A DNA stretch of 64,000 nt from Streptomyces xanthophaeus (GCF_000725805.1 NZ_JOFT01000039.1:3718-67717); one strand, 5' to 3'. Counted from the first letter of the stretch, positions 38,963 through 46,942 are shown. Made by a program: numbers and translations. Notes: generated by a model not told the origin, from the sequence alone.

Positions 38963-39634
38963 TCAAGATTTCAGATAGGTGAGAACGGCCAGAACCCGCC
39001 GGTGATCCCCGTCACTGGGAGAAAGGCCGAGCTTCATGAAGATGTTGCTGACGTGCTTCTCCACCGCTCCGTCGCTCACCACGAGCTGCTTCGCCACGGC
39101 GGAATTCGTACGGCCCTCGGCCATCAGCCCGAGCACCTCGCGCTCGCGCGGGGTCAGCCCCGCCAGCACGTCCTGCTTGCGGCTGCGGCCGAGCAGCTGA
39201 GCGACGACCTCGGGGTCCAGGGCGGTACCGCCCCGGGCCACACGGACCACGGCGTCCAGGAATTCCCGTACGTCGGCCACCCGGTCCTTGAGCAGGTACC
39301 CCACCCCGGTACTGGATCCGGCCAGCAGCTCGGTGGCGTACTGCTCCTCCACGTACTGGGACAGGACCAGCACCCCGACTCCGGGGTGTTCGCGCCGCAG
39401 ACGTACGGCGGCCCGCACCCCCTCGTCGGTGTGGGTCGGCGGCATCCGCACGTCGGCCACCACCACATCCGGCAGGGCGTCCTCCGCGGCCAGTTCCGCC
39501 ACCGTCTTGATCAGGGCTTCCGCGTCCCCGACGCCCGCCACGACGTCATGCCCCCGGTCGGTCAGCAACCGGGTCAGGCCCTCACGCAGCAGCACCGAAT
39601 CCTCGGCGATGACCACCCGCACCCTGTCTTCCAC
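38963..39634 (-). CDS. LuxR/NarL-family response regulator
   Basis: The 223-residue two-component regulator has a receiver domain (residues about 5-125) with acidic pocket VIAEDSVLLREG, the phospho-acceptor Asp in PDVVVADVRMPP, Ser/Thr in VLVLSQYVEEQY and Lys in GYLLKDRVADV. The C-terminal LuxR HTH is LTPREREVLGLMAEGRTNSA ... VEKHVSNIFMKLGL. It has no kinase directly fused, but two sensor kinases lie upstream in the same orientation, so it is probably their shared partner. Targets are unknown; the adjacent nuo2 and kor genes are candidates. Confidence 0.92.
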   Translation of the reverse strand: MEDRVRVVIAEDSVLLREGLTRLLTDRGHDVVAGVGDAEALIKTVAELAAEDALPDVVVADVRMPPTHTDEGVRAAVRLRREHPGVGVLVLSQYVEEQYATELLAGSSTGVGYLLKDRVADVREFLDAVVRVARGGTALDPEVVAQLLGRSRKQDVLAGLTPREREVLGLMAEGRTNSAVAKQLVVSDGAVEKHVSNIFMKLGLSPSDGDHRRVLAVLTYLKS

Positions 39635-40069
39635 GTCTCAGCAGCTCCCGCACCCACTCGTTCCCGCACGCCCTTACCCGGCCAAGCATCCCAGCCTCAA
39701 GGCCGGATCAAGGCAGAGCCCCGGCAACGAAGGGGCGTGCGCCGGAGGTTTTCGGCCGAGCCCGGATCCCTTGCCGCACCTGGGCAGGAGCCGTACGGCG
39801 GCGGACCGGAACGATCCGGTTGGCGGCCACGCGGTCGGGCCTGCGGGCGGACGGGTACGGACCGGAACGATCCGGCCGACCGCCCGCGACCGGGCGCGCG
39901 AGGGCGGCCGGGCGCCGACCGAAACGATCCGGCCGTCTGCCCGGTCCGGTGGCCGGGTCGGCGCGGCGGCCCCGGCTACGGGTGCCGGGGCGGCTCGGCG
40001 GTGACCGTGGTGCCGGCCCCGGCTACGGGTGCCGGGGCGGCTCGGTGGTGACCGTGGTGCCGGCCCCGG
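39635..40069. other. Gene-free interval made largely of repeats
   Basis: These 435 bases between the response regulator and kinase 1 hold no credible gene; open frames on both strands are repeat-derived Arg/Gly/Pro sequence. The two repeat families listed separately fill 39803-40109. The first 160 bases hold the promoter region of the response regulator, in which I recognise no clear hexamers. Confidence 0.6.
39803..39932. repeat. Three copies of a palindromic CCGGAACGATCCGG element at about 57-bp spacing
   Basis: GACCGGAACGATCCGG occurs near 39804 and 39860, and a one-base variant (CGACCGAAACGATCCGG) at 39916. Each core is CCGGA-ACGA-TCCGG, a perfect 5-bp inverted repeat. Spacing of 56-57 bp suggests degenerate tandem units. 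Confidence 0.75.
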
Positions 40070-40109
40070 CTACGGGCGCCAGGGCAGCTCCGCCGTGACC
40101 GTCGTGCCA
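39969..40109. repeat. 47-bp tandem repeat formed from the 3' end of the kinase-1 gene
   Basis: Three consecutive 47-bp units begin at 39969, 40016 and 40063, each starting GCCCCGGCTACGGG. The third overlaps the last 13 codons of kinase 1, including its TAG stop. The other two lie just beyond the stop and would translate as near-copies of the kinase C-terminus (GAGTTVTAEPPRHP against GGGTTVTAELPWRP). Confidence 0.85.
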
Positions 40110-41371
40110 CCCCCGGCCGGGGAATCCACGACCAGCACCCCGTCCACGGCGTCCAGCCGCCCGGCCAGCCCCGCCAGCCCCGACCCGGCCCCCGCGACCG
40201 CCCCGCCCCGGCCGTCGTCGGCCACCTGGAGCAGCAGCCGCTCCCCGGACTTCCACACGTCCACCGAGGCCGACCGGGCCCGCGCATGCTTGCTGACGTT
40301 CTGCAGCAGCTCCGACACGGTGAAGTACGCGATCCCCTCCACCGAGGCCGCGGGCCGGGCCGGCAGGTCCACCGCCACCCGCACCGGCACGGCGCACCGC
40401 GAGGCCACCGAGGACAGCGCCGCGTCCAGACCGCGGTCGGTCAGCACGGCCGGGTGGATCCCGCGGGCCAGGTCGCGCAGCTCCTGCAGGGCGACCTTCA
40501 CCTCCCCGTGGGCCTCGTCCACCATCCGGGCCGCGGCCCGGGGATCCCCGGCGAGCGTCTCCTTGGCCAGCCCCAGGTCCATCGCCAGGGCCGCCAGGCG
40601 GGCCTGCGCCCCGTCGTGCAGGTCCCGCTCGATGCGCCGCAGGTCGGCGGCGGCCGTGTCCACGACCACCCCGCGGTCCGACTCCAGCTCGCTGACCCGG
40701 CTGTCCAGGCGGGACGGGCCGAGCAGCCCGCCGATCAGGGTCCGGTCGACGGTGGTCATGGCCCGCAGCATCCACGGGGTCGCGAGGGTCAGGACCAGCC
40801 CCGCCAGGCAGGTCGTGGCGATCGCCAGGGGCGAATCGAGGTAGAAGGACCGGTCGCCGTCCTGGAAGAGCTGGAGACCGGGCTGGTCGGTGTAGGCGGG
40901 GAAGACCCAGAACCAGGCCGGGTACAGCAGGAGCGCCCACCCGGTCGCCCAGAACGTCAGCGCCGTGCAGAAGCAGAACACCGCCCACGGGAAGTGGATC
41001 ACGCAGTACAGGACGTGCCGCCAGGCGCTCCCGCTCTTGAGCAGCGCCCCCATGGCGGCCAGCGCCCCGCTCTTGGCCGCCCGGACCGGCGCGGGATCGG
41101 CGACCGCCGCCCCGAGCAGGCCGCGCACCCGCGCCCGCTCCAGCTGCCCGAAGCCGCGGCACATGGCCAGCAGACCGGCCAGGACGGGGATGCCGAGGAA
41201 GGTGACGAGCAGCCCCGCGCCGAGGCTCACCCCGGCGATCGCGAGGGAGAAGTACAGGGTGCTCAGCGGCAGCCCGAGCAGCAGGAACCCGAGCTCCCGC
41301 CACGTCCGTCCGGCGACGGGCGCCCGCAGCACCGCGCCGAGCCCCCCGCCCGTGCCTTTGCCGTCGTCCAT
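40070..41371 (-). CDS. Sensor histidine kinase 1 (HisKA_3, membrane sensor domain)
   Basis: The 433-residue kinase has an N-terminal membrane sensor of four to six helices (residues about 30-200), then the NarX/DesK-type dimerisation helix with the phospho-acceptor His in RRIERDLHDGAQARLAALAM. It ends with a HATPase domain: N-box SELLQNVSKHARA, G1 in DDGRGGA, G2 in GSGLAGLAGRL and final VTAELPWRP. Start at ATG 41371, chosen because longer frames run into repeat-encoded sequence. It is about 60% alike to kinase 2 by eye, so the two arose by tandem duplication. It probably phosphorylates the response regulator at 38963. Confidence 0.9.
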   Translation of the reverse strand: MDDGKGTGGGLGAVLRAPVAGRTWRELGFLLLGLPLSTLYFSLAIAGVSLGAGLLVTFLGIPVLAGLLAMCRGFGQLERARVRGLLGAAVADPAPVRAAKSGALAAMGALLKSGSAWRHVLYCVIHFPWAVFCFCTALTFWATGWALLLYPAWFWVFPAYTDQPGLQLFQDGDRSFYLDSPLAIATTCLAGLVLTLATPWMLRAMTTVDRTLIGGLLGPSRLDSRVSELESDRGVVVDTAAADLRRIERDLHDGAQARLAALAMDLGLAKETLAGDPRAAARMVDEAHGEVKVALQELRDLARGIHPAVLTDRGLDAALSSVASRCAVPVRVAVDLPARPAASVEGIAYFTVSELLQNVSKHARARSASVDVWKSGERLLLQVADDGRGGAVAGAGSGLAGLAGRLDAVDGVLVVDSPAGGGTTVTAELPWRP

Positions 41372-41468
41372 GGCGCCGACCCGCCCTTCCCCGCTCGTCC
41401 GTCCGTACCCCTCCACCCTGTCGCCCGGCCCCGCCCCGGACCATCCAGCGTGTCGGCCTCTCCCCCGG

Positions 41469-41480
41469 GGGGTTATCCCC
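41469..41480. promoter_or_regulatory. Candidate operator GGGGTTATCCCC upstream of kinase 1
   Basis: This 12-mer is the exact reverse complement of GGGGATAACCCC at 42994-43005, upstream of kinase 2. Both copies continue on the plus strand into ACCCCG. It lies about 98 bp upstream of the kinase 1 start. Confidence 0.45.
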
Positions 41481-41496
41481 ACCCCGATCCCGCCCC

Positions 41497-41595
41497 GGGG
41501 TCCTGCGCGTACGCCGCCCCGGGGTCCCGTGCGTACGCCGCCCCCGGGGTCCTGCGCGTACGCCGCCCCCGGGGTCCCGTGCGCACGGCGCCGCC
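41497..41595. repeat. Tandem 24-25-bp repeats upstream of kinase 1
   Basis: Four consecutive units begin GGGGTCC(T/C)G(C/T)GCGTACGCCG at 41497, 41521, 41546 and 41571, the last degenerate, with a further decayed copy near 41620. Each contains the palindrome GCGTACGC or a close variant. Confidence 0.8.
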
Positions 41596-41660
41596 AAGAA
41601 TCAGGTGCGTACGCCGGTCCCGGGTCCCGTGCGTACGGGGGTCCGCCCCCGCACATGGGA

Positions 41661-41693
41661 CGGGACCCCCGTCCGGTCCGGACGGGGGTCCCG
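41661..41693 (-). terminator. Terminator after kinase 2
   Basis: Perfect 15-bp inverted repeat CGGGACCCCCGTCCG / CGGACGGGGGTCCCG around GTC, 48 bp beyond the kinase 2 stop on the minus strand. Confidence 0.85.
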
Positions 41694-41741
41694 CTCAAGC
41701 GTCGACGGGCCCCGAGGGCCGGGCCCTGCCGGGGGCGGTGC

Positions 41742-42932
41742 TCAGCCGCGGGCCGGGCCCGCGGCCGTGCGCTCGCGCCACGGCAGCTCCGCCGTGACCA
41801 CGGTCCCCTCGCCCTCGGGCGAGTCCAGGACGAACACCCCGTCCACCGCCCCCAGCCGCTCCGCGAGCCCGGACATCCCCGTCCCGCCCGACAGCTGCGC
41901 ACCACCGCGCCCGTCGTCCGACACCCGGATCAGCAGCCGCGCCCCGGACCGCCACACCTCCACGCTCGCCATCCGCGCCTGCGCGTGCTTGCTCACGTTC
42001 TGCAGCAGCTCCGACACCACGAAGTACGCGATCCCCTCGATCGCCTCCGCCGGCCGCGCCGGGAGGTCCACCGACACCTTCACCGGCACCACGCACCGCG
42101 AAGCCACCGACGACAGCGCCGCGTCCAGCCCCCGGTCCGTCAGCACCGCCGGGTGGATGCCCCGCGCGAGGTCCCGCAGCTCCTGGAGGGCCAGCTTCAC
42201 TTCCCCGTGCGCCTCGTCGACCATCGCCGCCGCGCCCTCCGGGTCCTCCAGCAGCTTCTCCTTCGCCAGACCCAGCCCCATCGCCAGGGCGACCAGGCGG
42301 GCCTGCGCCCCGTCGTGCAGGTCCCGTTCGATGCGCCGCAGGTCGGCCGCCGCGGTGTCGACCACCACGCCCCGGTCCGACTCCAGCTCGGCGATCCGCC
42401 GCTCCAGCTCGTCCGAGGGCGACAGCAGTCCCCGCACCATCGCCCGGTCCACGTTCGCCAGTCCCCGCACCACGTACGGCAGAACCGGCCACAGCACGAA
42501 CAGCCCCACCAGCGACACGGTGAAGGTCAGCACGCCCCACGGCAGCCGGATCAGGTCGTACAGCACGTTCCGCCAGCCGACCGGGTCCTTGATGCTCGTC
42601 CACAGCCAGGGGAAGAACCCGCCGGCCCGCCCCGGACCGGGAAGCGGGCTCGGCTCGTCCACCCGTACGCCGAGCAGCGCGCGCGCCCGCGCCCGGTCCA
42701 GCCGTCCCAACTGGCGGGACAGGAAAAGACCGCCCGCGAGCAACGGAAGACCGATCGCGGTCACCGAGAGACCGCCCGCGGTGGCAACCATGGCCACGGT
42801 GTACGTGAACCCGACGACCGCCATCGGCAGGTTGCTCACCAGATGGGCGATCTCCTTCCACGTCACGGCACTGAAGACGGCGCGTACGGGGGGCGGCTGG
42901 TCCGCATCGGGGACGTCATGGCTCGTGGTCAT
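41742..42932 (-). CDS. Sensor histidine kinase 2 (HisKA_3, membrane sensor domain)
   Basis: The 396-residue paralogue of kinase 1 has the same architecture. A membrane sensor covers residues about 25-175 (MAVVGFTYTVAMVATAGGLS ... VLTFTVSLVGLFVLWPVLPY), then the phospho-acceptor in RRIERDLHDGAQARLVALAM, N-box SELLQNVSKHAQA, DDGRGGA, and the tail VTAELPWRERTAAGPARG. It diverges from nuoA2 with 147 bp between the starts, so its promoter and that of the second nuo cluster are shared or adjacent. What it senses is unknown. Confidence 0.92.
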   Translation of the reverse strand: MTTSHDVPDADQPPPVRAVFSAVTWKEIAHLVSNLPMAVVGFTYTVAMVATAGGLSVTAIGLPLLAGGLFLSRQLGRLDRARARALLGVRVDEPSPLPGPGRAGGFFPWLWTSIKDPVGWRNVLYDLIRLPWGVLTFTVSLVGLFVLWPVLPYVVRGLANVDRAMVRGLLSPSDELERRIAELESDRGVVVDTAAADLRRIERDLHDGAQARLVALAMGLGLAKEKLLEDPEGAAAMVDEAHGEVKLALQELRDLARGIHPAVLTDRGLDAALSSVASRCVVPVKVSVDLPARPAEAIEGIAYFVVSELLQNVSKHAQARMASVEVWRSGARLLIRVSDDGRGGAQLSGGTGMSGLAERLGAVDGVFVLDSPEGEGTVVTAELPWRERTAAGPARG

Positions 42933-42993
42933 GCGTCACAGCCTGTCAAGTGCGCCGCACGGATGCCATGGGGTGTCCGGGGTGCTGTGAACG

Positions 42994-43005
42994 GGGGATA
43001 ACCCC
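42994..43005. promoter_or_regulatory. Candidate operator GGGGATAACCCC in the kinase 2 / nuoA2 divergent promoter
   Basis: Reverse complement of the element at 41469, placed 62 bp upstream of kinase 2 and 75 bp upstream of nuoA2. A -10-like TAGACT lies at 43026-43031 on the nuoA2 side. No Rex-like 16-mer is present here, unlike upstream of nuoA1. Confidence 0.45.
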
Positions 43006-43079
43006 ACCCCGTGTGAGGCAGGCCCTAGACTCCCGTGCGTAACAGATCGTCGACAGTGGCCAAGGAGCGAGGAACGGAC

Positions 43080-43487
43080 GTGTCCGACCCAACGGTATCG
43101 ACCGTAACCGTGCTCGCAGCCGACTATTTCCGGAGCTATTCGGTCGTCGGCCTGCTGGCCGTCCTCGGTGTGCTGTTCGTGGCCGTGGCCTTCGGCGCCG
43201 GCCGCCTGCTGCGCCCCGTCGTACCGACCCCCGAGAAGCTGCTGACGTACGAATGCGGCGTCGACCCGGTGGGCGAGGGCTGGGCGCACACCCAGGTCCG
43301 CTACTACGTCTACGCCTTCCTCTACGTCATCTTCGCCGTCGACTCGATCTTCCTGTTCCCGTGGGCGACGGTCTTCGCCGCCGCCGGTTACGGCGCCACG
43401 ACCCTGGTGGAGATGTTCATCTTCCTGGGCTTCCTGGCCGTCGGCCTGCTCTATGCGTACAAGAAGGGCGTCCTCGAATGGACGTGA
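43080..43487 (+). CDS. nuoA2: Complex I-like subunit A, second cluster
   Basis: The 135-residue three-helix NuoA homologue opens the second cluster. TYECGVDP is kept, but where NuoA1 has [12 protein letters not shown] this protein has [12 protein letters not shown]: the conserved helix-2 Asp is Ala and the Glu is Asp. GTG at 43080 follows AAGGAG and GAGGA; an earlier GTG at 43056 is less likely. The stop lies within the start of nuoB2. As with all subunits here, it implies a second complex I-like membrane assembly. Confidence 0.93.
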   Translation: MSDPTVSTVTVLAADYFRSYSVVGLLAVLGVLFVAVAFGAGRLLRPVVPTPEKLLTYECGVDPVGEGWAHTQVRYYVYAFLYVIFAVDSIFLFPWATVFAAAGYGATTLVEMFIFLGFLAVGLLYAYKKGVLEWT

Positions 43488-44080
43488 CACCGGCTGTGAC
43501 ACCGACCGAGAGCGTGATGCTCCCGGAGCCCAAGCGGCTGGGAGTCCTCTCCCGCCTCGCCCCGGAACCCATGAAGGTGGTCCTGAACTGGGGCCGCCGG
43601 TACAGCCTGTGGGTCTTCAACTTCGGACTCGCCTGCTGCGCGATCGAGTTCATCGCCGCGTCGATGGCCCGCCACGACTTCATCCGCCTCGGTGTCATCC
43701 CCTTCGCGCCGGGGCCGCGCCAGGCCGACCTCATGATCGTCTCGGGCACGGTCACGGACAAGATGGCCCCCGCCGTCAAGCGGCTCTACGAGCAGATGCC
43801 CGAGCCCAAGTACGTCATCTCCTTCGGCGCCTGCTCCAACTGCGGCGGCCCCTACTGGGACTCGTACTCGGTGACGAAGGGCGTCGACCAGATCATCCCC
43901 GTCGACGTCTACGTCCCCGGCTGCCCGCCGCGGCCCGAGGCGCTGCTCCAGGGCATCCTCAAGCTCCAGGAGAAGATCGCCCGGGAGTCGCTCGCCGAGC
44001 GCTACGCGAGCGGCCCCTCCGTTTCCCAGCTCACCAGCGGCCTGGTCACGCCTCCGCCGGCCCCCGGGAGCAGTGCGTGA
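43478..44080 (+). CDS. nuoB2: Complex I-like subunit B, second cluster (N2-type 4Fe-4S)
   Basis: The 200-residue NuoB homologue keeps all N2 ligands: the Cys pair in [11 protein letters not shown], the Cys in [17 protein letters not shown], and the Cys in [12 protein letters not shown]. It has an extra Cys in the SNCGG motif, where NuoB1 has Ser. Electron transfer to quinone is therefore structurally possible. The ATG at 43478 overlaps nuoA2; GTG at 43484 is an alternative. The C-terminal 25 residues ([17 protein letters not shown]) are not conserved. It overlaps nuoC2 by GTGA. Confidence 0.94.
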   Translation: MDVTPAVTPTESVMLPEPKRLGVLSRLAPEPMKVVLNWGRRYSLWVFNFGLACCAIEFIAASMARHDFIRLGVIPFAPGPRQADLMIVSGTVTDKMAPAVKRLYEQMPEPKYVISFGACSNCGGPYWDSYSVTKGVDQIIPVDVYVPGCPPRPEALLQGILKLQEKIARESLAERYASGPSVSQLTSGLVTPPPAPGSSA

Positions 44081-45390
44081 ACCTCTACGACTCGCTGCCC
44101 GACGCGGCGCCGACGGTCTTCGGCGAGGAGGCCGTGGGCTCGTTCGCGTACGACGTCCTGACGGTCGACGTCCCCGTCGGCTCCTGGATCTCCTCCCTGG
44201 AGATCGCCCGGGACAAGCTCGGCTGCACGTACTTCGACTGGCTGAGCGCGGTGGACGAGCCGGGCACCGGCTTCCGGATCTGCGCGCACGTGGTCTCGCT
44301 GGAGAACCACCGGGTGCGCAGGCTGCTGCTCCGCACGACCGTCCCGCACGCGGCGCCGTCCCTGCCGTCCGCGGTCGCGGTCTACGCGGGTGCGGAATGG
44401 CACGAGCGCGAGACCTTCGAGATGTTCGGGGTGACCTTCACCGACCACCCGAACCTCGTGCCCCTGCTCCTCCCCGAGAACTTCGAGGGGTACCCGCTGC
44501 GCAAGGACTTCGTCCTGGCCGCGCGCGTCGCCAAGGCCTGGCCCGGCGCCAAGGAGCCGGGCGAGGCCCACGACCCGGACGCGCCCAAGCGCCGCCAGAT
44601 GCTTCCGCCGGGCGTCCCGGACCCCAACGACTGGGGCCCGATGAAGGGCCAGCTCCCGCCGGCCCCCGCCCGCCCGGCCCGTACTCCCCGCGCCGCCGGT
44701 GCCGCCGGCGCCGCGCGCGAGGGCGCCCCGGCCCGCCGGCCCCGCGCCGCTGCGGCGGAGGGCCCGGCGACCCCGGACACCGAGGCCCCGCCGCGCCCGC
44801 CGCGCCGGACCCGCTCGGTGACGGAGGGCTCGGCCGGCCAGAACGCCCCGGCGACCGGGGCCGCGGAGGCTGCCGCCACCCCGGACACCGAGGCCCCGGT
44901 GCGCCCGCCGCGCCGGACCCGCTCGGTGACGGAAGGCTCGGCCAGCCAGGCCGCCGCGGCGGCGGACACCGAGGCGACCCCGACCCCGGAGGGCGAAGCC
45001 CCGGCCCGGCCGGCGCGCCGTGCGCGGACCGCGGGCGAAGGCTCCGCCAGCCAGACCCCGGCAGCTGAGCCACAGGCCCCCGCCCGCCCGGCCCGTCGCA
45101 GCTCCGACGCCCCTTGGCACGACCCGAAGCCCGCCTTCGACGAGCCGCAGGCGAAGCCGGAGCCGGAGACAAAGTCCGTGCCGGAGGCGAAGCCCGAGGC
45201 CGGGCCCGAGCTGGAGGCGAAGCCTGGGGCTGCGCCCACGCCCGCCGCCGAGGCTGCACCGGAGGCGAAGCCCGAGGCTGCGGCTGAGCCCGCACCCGCG
45301 GCCAAGCCCGAGGCCGAGCCCGCGGCCAAGCCCGCGCCCGAGGCGGAGCCCGCGGCCGAGAACGACCGCGACAACGGAGGCGACGCGTGA
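44077..45390 (+). CDS. nuoC2: Complex I-like subunit C with a long low-complexity tail, second cluster
   Basis: The 437-residue protein has a NuoC domain only in residues about 20-195, with the signature [19 protein letters not shown] and [12 protein letters not shown]. The remaining 240 residues are disordered. First come two 36-residue repeats containing PDTEAP(P/V)[12 protein letters not shown], with a degenerate third, then an Ala/Pro/Glu/Lys region with AKPEA-type units (from about residue 345). The frame runs on without interruption into the nuoH2 start (GTGA overlap), so the tail is genuine coding sequence. In the first operon nuoD-E-F-G occupy the position after nuoC; here they are missing. 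Confidence 0.93.
   Translation: MNLYDSLPDAAPTVFGEEAVGSFAYDVLTVDVPVGSWISSLEIARDKLGCTYFDWLSAVDEPGTGFRICAHVVSLENHRVRRLLLRTTVPHAAPSLPSAVAVYAGAEWHERETFEMFGVTFTDHPNLVPLLLPENFEGYPLRKDFVLAARVAKAWPGAKEPGEAHDPDAPKRRQMLPPGVPDPNDWGPMKGQLPPAPARPARTPRAAGAAGAAREGAPARRPRAAAAEGPATPDTEAPPRPPRRTRSVTEGSAGQNAPATGAAEAAATPDTEAPVRPPRRTRSVTEGSASQAAAAADTEATPTPEGEAPARPARRARTAGEGSASQTPAAEPQAPARPARRSSDAPWHDPKPAFDEPQAKPEPETKSVPEAKPEAGPELEAKPGAAPTPAAEAAPEAKPEAAAEPAPAAKPEAEPAAKPAPEAEPAAENDRDNGGDA
44771..45070 (+). repeat. 108-bp tandem repeats within nuoC2
   Basis: CCCCGGACACCGAGGCCCC recurs at 44771 and 44879, exactly 108 bp (36 codons) apart, with the surrounding Pro/Arg/Ser/Thr codons repeated. A third, diverged copy follows near 44985. 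The repeats preserve frame. Confidence 0.8.
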
Positions 45391-46355
45391 ACGAGGTCCT
45401 CGACGTCGCCCTGCGGCTGATCATCGTCTTCGCCGTCTTCCTCGTGCTCCCGCTCGTCGTCGGGCAGACCGAGCACAAGGTGATGGCCCACATGCAGGGC
45501 CGCCTCGGCCCCATGTACGCGGGTGGCTTCCACGGCTGGGCCCAGCTCGTCGCCGACGGCGTGAAGTTCGCGCAGAAGGAAGACATCGTCCCGGCCAACG
45601 CCGACCGGCGGATCTTCCAGCTCGCCCCCGCCGTAGCCCTGCTCCCGTACCTCCTCGTCCTCGTCGCCGTCCCCATCGGCCCCGGCGAGGGCGCGGTCGG
45701 GCAGGTCATCGACGCCGGACTGTTCTTCGTACTCGCCGTCATGGGCGTCGGAGTCCTCGGCTCCCTGATGGCCGGCTGGGCCTCCGCCAACAAGTTCTCG
45801 CTGCTCGGCGGCCTGCGCACCGCCGCCCAGCTGCTCGCCTACGAGCTCCCCATGCTGCTCGCCGCGGCCTCCGTGGCCATGGCCGCCGGGACCGTCTCCC
45901 TCCCCGGGATCGTCGAGTCCTTCCAGTGGTGGTGGCTGCCCTGGCAGATCGTCGGCGCGCTCGTCTTCTTCACCGCCGGCCTCGCCGAACTCCAGCGGCC
46001 GCCCTTCGACATGCCCGTCGCCGACTCCGAGATCATCTTCGGCGCGTACACCGAGTACACGGGCCTGCGCTTCGCGCTGTTCCTGCTCGCCGAGTACGCC
46101 GGCATCGTCGTCCTCTGCGCCCTGACCACCGTCCTGTTCCTCGGCGGCTGGCACGGCCCCATGGGGGCCGACGGCCTCGGCTGGGTCTGGACCCTGCTCA
46201 AGACCGCCGTCCTCGCCTTCGTGGTGATCTGGCTCCGCGTGAGCTACCCCCGCCTGCGCGAGGACCAGCTCCAGAAGCTCGCCTGGACCGTACTCATCCC
46301 GCTCGCGCTCGCCCAGATCGCGCTCACCGGCATCGTGAAGGTGGCGATCAACTGA
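45387..46355 (+). CDS. nuoH2: Complex I-like subunit H, second cluster
   Basis: The 322-residue eight-helix NuoH homologue is of E. coli-like length and lacks the tail of NuoH1. It has [40 protein letters not shown] and LLAYELPM. In the quinone-channel acidic loop it reads [20 protein letters not shown], where NuoH1 has [20 protein letters not shown]: the first Glu is replaced by Val and the next by Asp. GTG start overlapping nuoC2; the stop shares a base with nuoI2. Location: base of the quinone chamber in the membrane. Confidence 0.94.
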   Translation: MNEVLDVALRLIIVFAVFLVLPLVVGQTEHKVMAHMQGRLGPMYAGGFHGWAQLVADGVKFAQKEDIVPANADRRIFQLAPAVALLPYLLVLVAVPIGPGEGAVGQVIDAGLFFVLAVMGVGVLGSLMAGWASANKFSLLGGLRTAAQLLAYELPMLLAAASVAMAAGTVSLPGIVESFQWWWLPWQIVGALVFFTAGLAELQRPPFDMPVADSEIIFGAYTEYTGLRFALFLLAEYAGIVVLCALTTVLFLGGWHGPMGADGLGWVWTLLKTAVLAFVVIWLRVSYPRLREDQLQKLAWTVLIPLALAQIALTGIVKVAIN

Positions 46356-46942
46356 TGCCCATCCCCGGATCCGGCCTCGCCAAGGGGCTGGCGGTCACCC
46401 TGCGCACGATGACGAAGCGCTCGCACACCGCCCAGTACCCCGAGGTCCAGCCGCAGCTCCCGCCCCGCTCCCGCGGGGTCATCGGCCTGTTCGAGGAGAA
46501 CTGCACGGTCTGCATGCTGTGCGCCCGTGAATGCCCCGACTGGTGCATCTACATCGACTCCCACAAGGAGACGGTCCCGGCCTCCACGCCCGGCGGCCGC
46601 GAGCGCAGCCGCAACGTCCTCGACCGCTTCGCCATCGACTTCTCCCTCTGCATGTACTGCGGCATCTGCATCGAGGTGTGCCCCTTCGACGCCCTCTTCT
46701 GGTCGCCGGAGTTCGAGTACGCGGAGACCGACATCCACGAGCTGACGCACGAGCGCGACAAGCTGCGCGAGTGGATGTGGACCGTCCCGGCGCCGCCCGC
46801 GCTGGACCCGGCCGCCGAGGAGCCCAAGGAAGTCGCCGCCGCCCGCAAGGCGGTGGAGAAGGCCGAAGCCGCCGCAGCAGCAGCAGCCGCCGCAGCCGCT
46901 GCCGAGGCAGAGACCCCCGCGACCCCGGAGGCAGACGCGTGA
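46355..46942 (+). CDS. nuoI2: Complex I-like subunit I (two 4Fe-4S), second cluster
   Basis: The 195-residue ferredoxin-like subunit has both 4Fe-4S motifs complete: [17 protein letters not shown] and [17 protein letters not shown]. After the conserved [20 protein letters not shown] the C-terminus becomes a Glu/Lys/Ala helix ending in an uninterrupted run of 12 alanines. In complex I relatives without the NADH module (NDH-1 of chloroplasts, archaeal Fpo), reduced ferredoxin or F420H2 dehydrogenase docks near NuoI, so this is the likely electron entry point here. Overlaps nuoJ2. Confidence 0.94.
   Translation: MPIPGSGLAKGLAVTLRTMTKRSHTAQYPEVQPQLPPRSRGVIGLFEENCTVCMLCARECPDWCIYIDSHKETVPASTPGGRERSRNVLDRFAIDFSLCMYCGICIEVCPFDALFWSPEFEYAETDIHELTHERDKLREWMWTVPAPPALDPAAEEPKEVAAARKAVEKAEAAAAAAAAAAAAEAETPATPEADA

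Larger units (their letters stand above)
41372..41741. other. Repeat-bearing interval between the two kinase genes
   Basis: These 370 bases hold no gene. They contain a terminator for kinase 2 (41661-41693), tandem 24-25-bp repeats (41497-41595), and the 12-bp element GGGGTTATCCCC (41469-41480). The terminator implies that kinase 1 has its own promoter in this interval. Confidence 0.65.

Noticed and set aside
39803..40109. A CRISPR array
   Set aside because: The repeats are few, the units are contiguous or decayed rather than separated by unique spacers, no cas gene is near, and one set is derived from the kinase coding end.
44680..45390. The NuoC2 tail as the result of a frameshift or a fused pseudogene
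   Set aside because: The frame keeps Streptomyces codon bias throughout, the repeats are in frame, and it joins nuoH2 by the same GTGA overlap used across the cluster.
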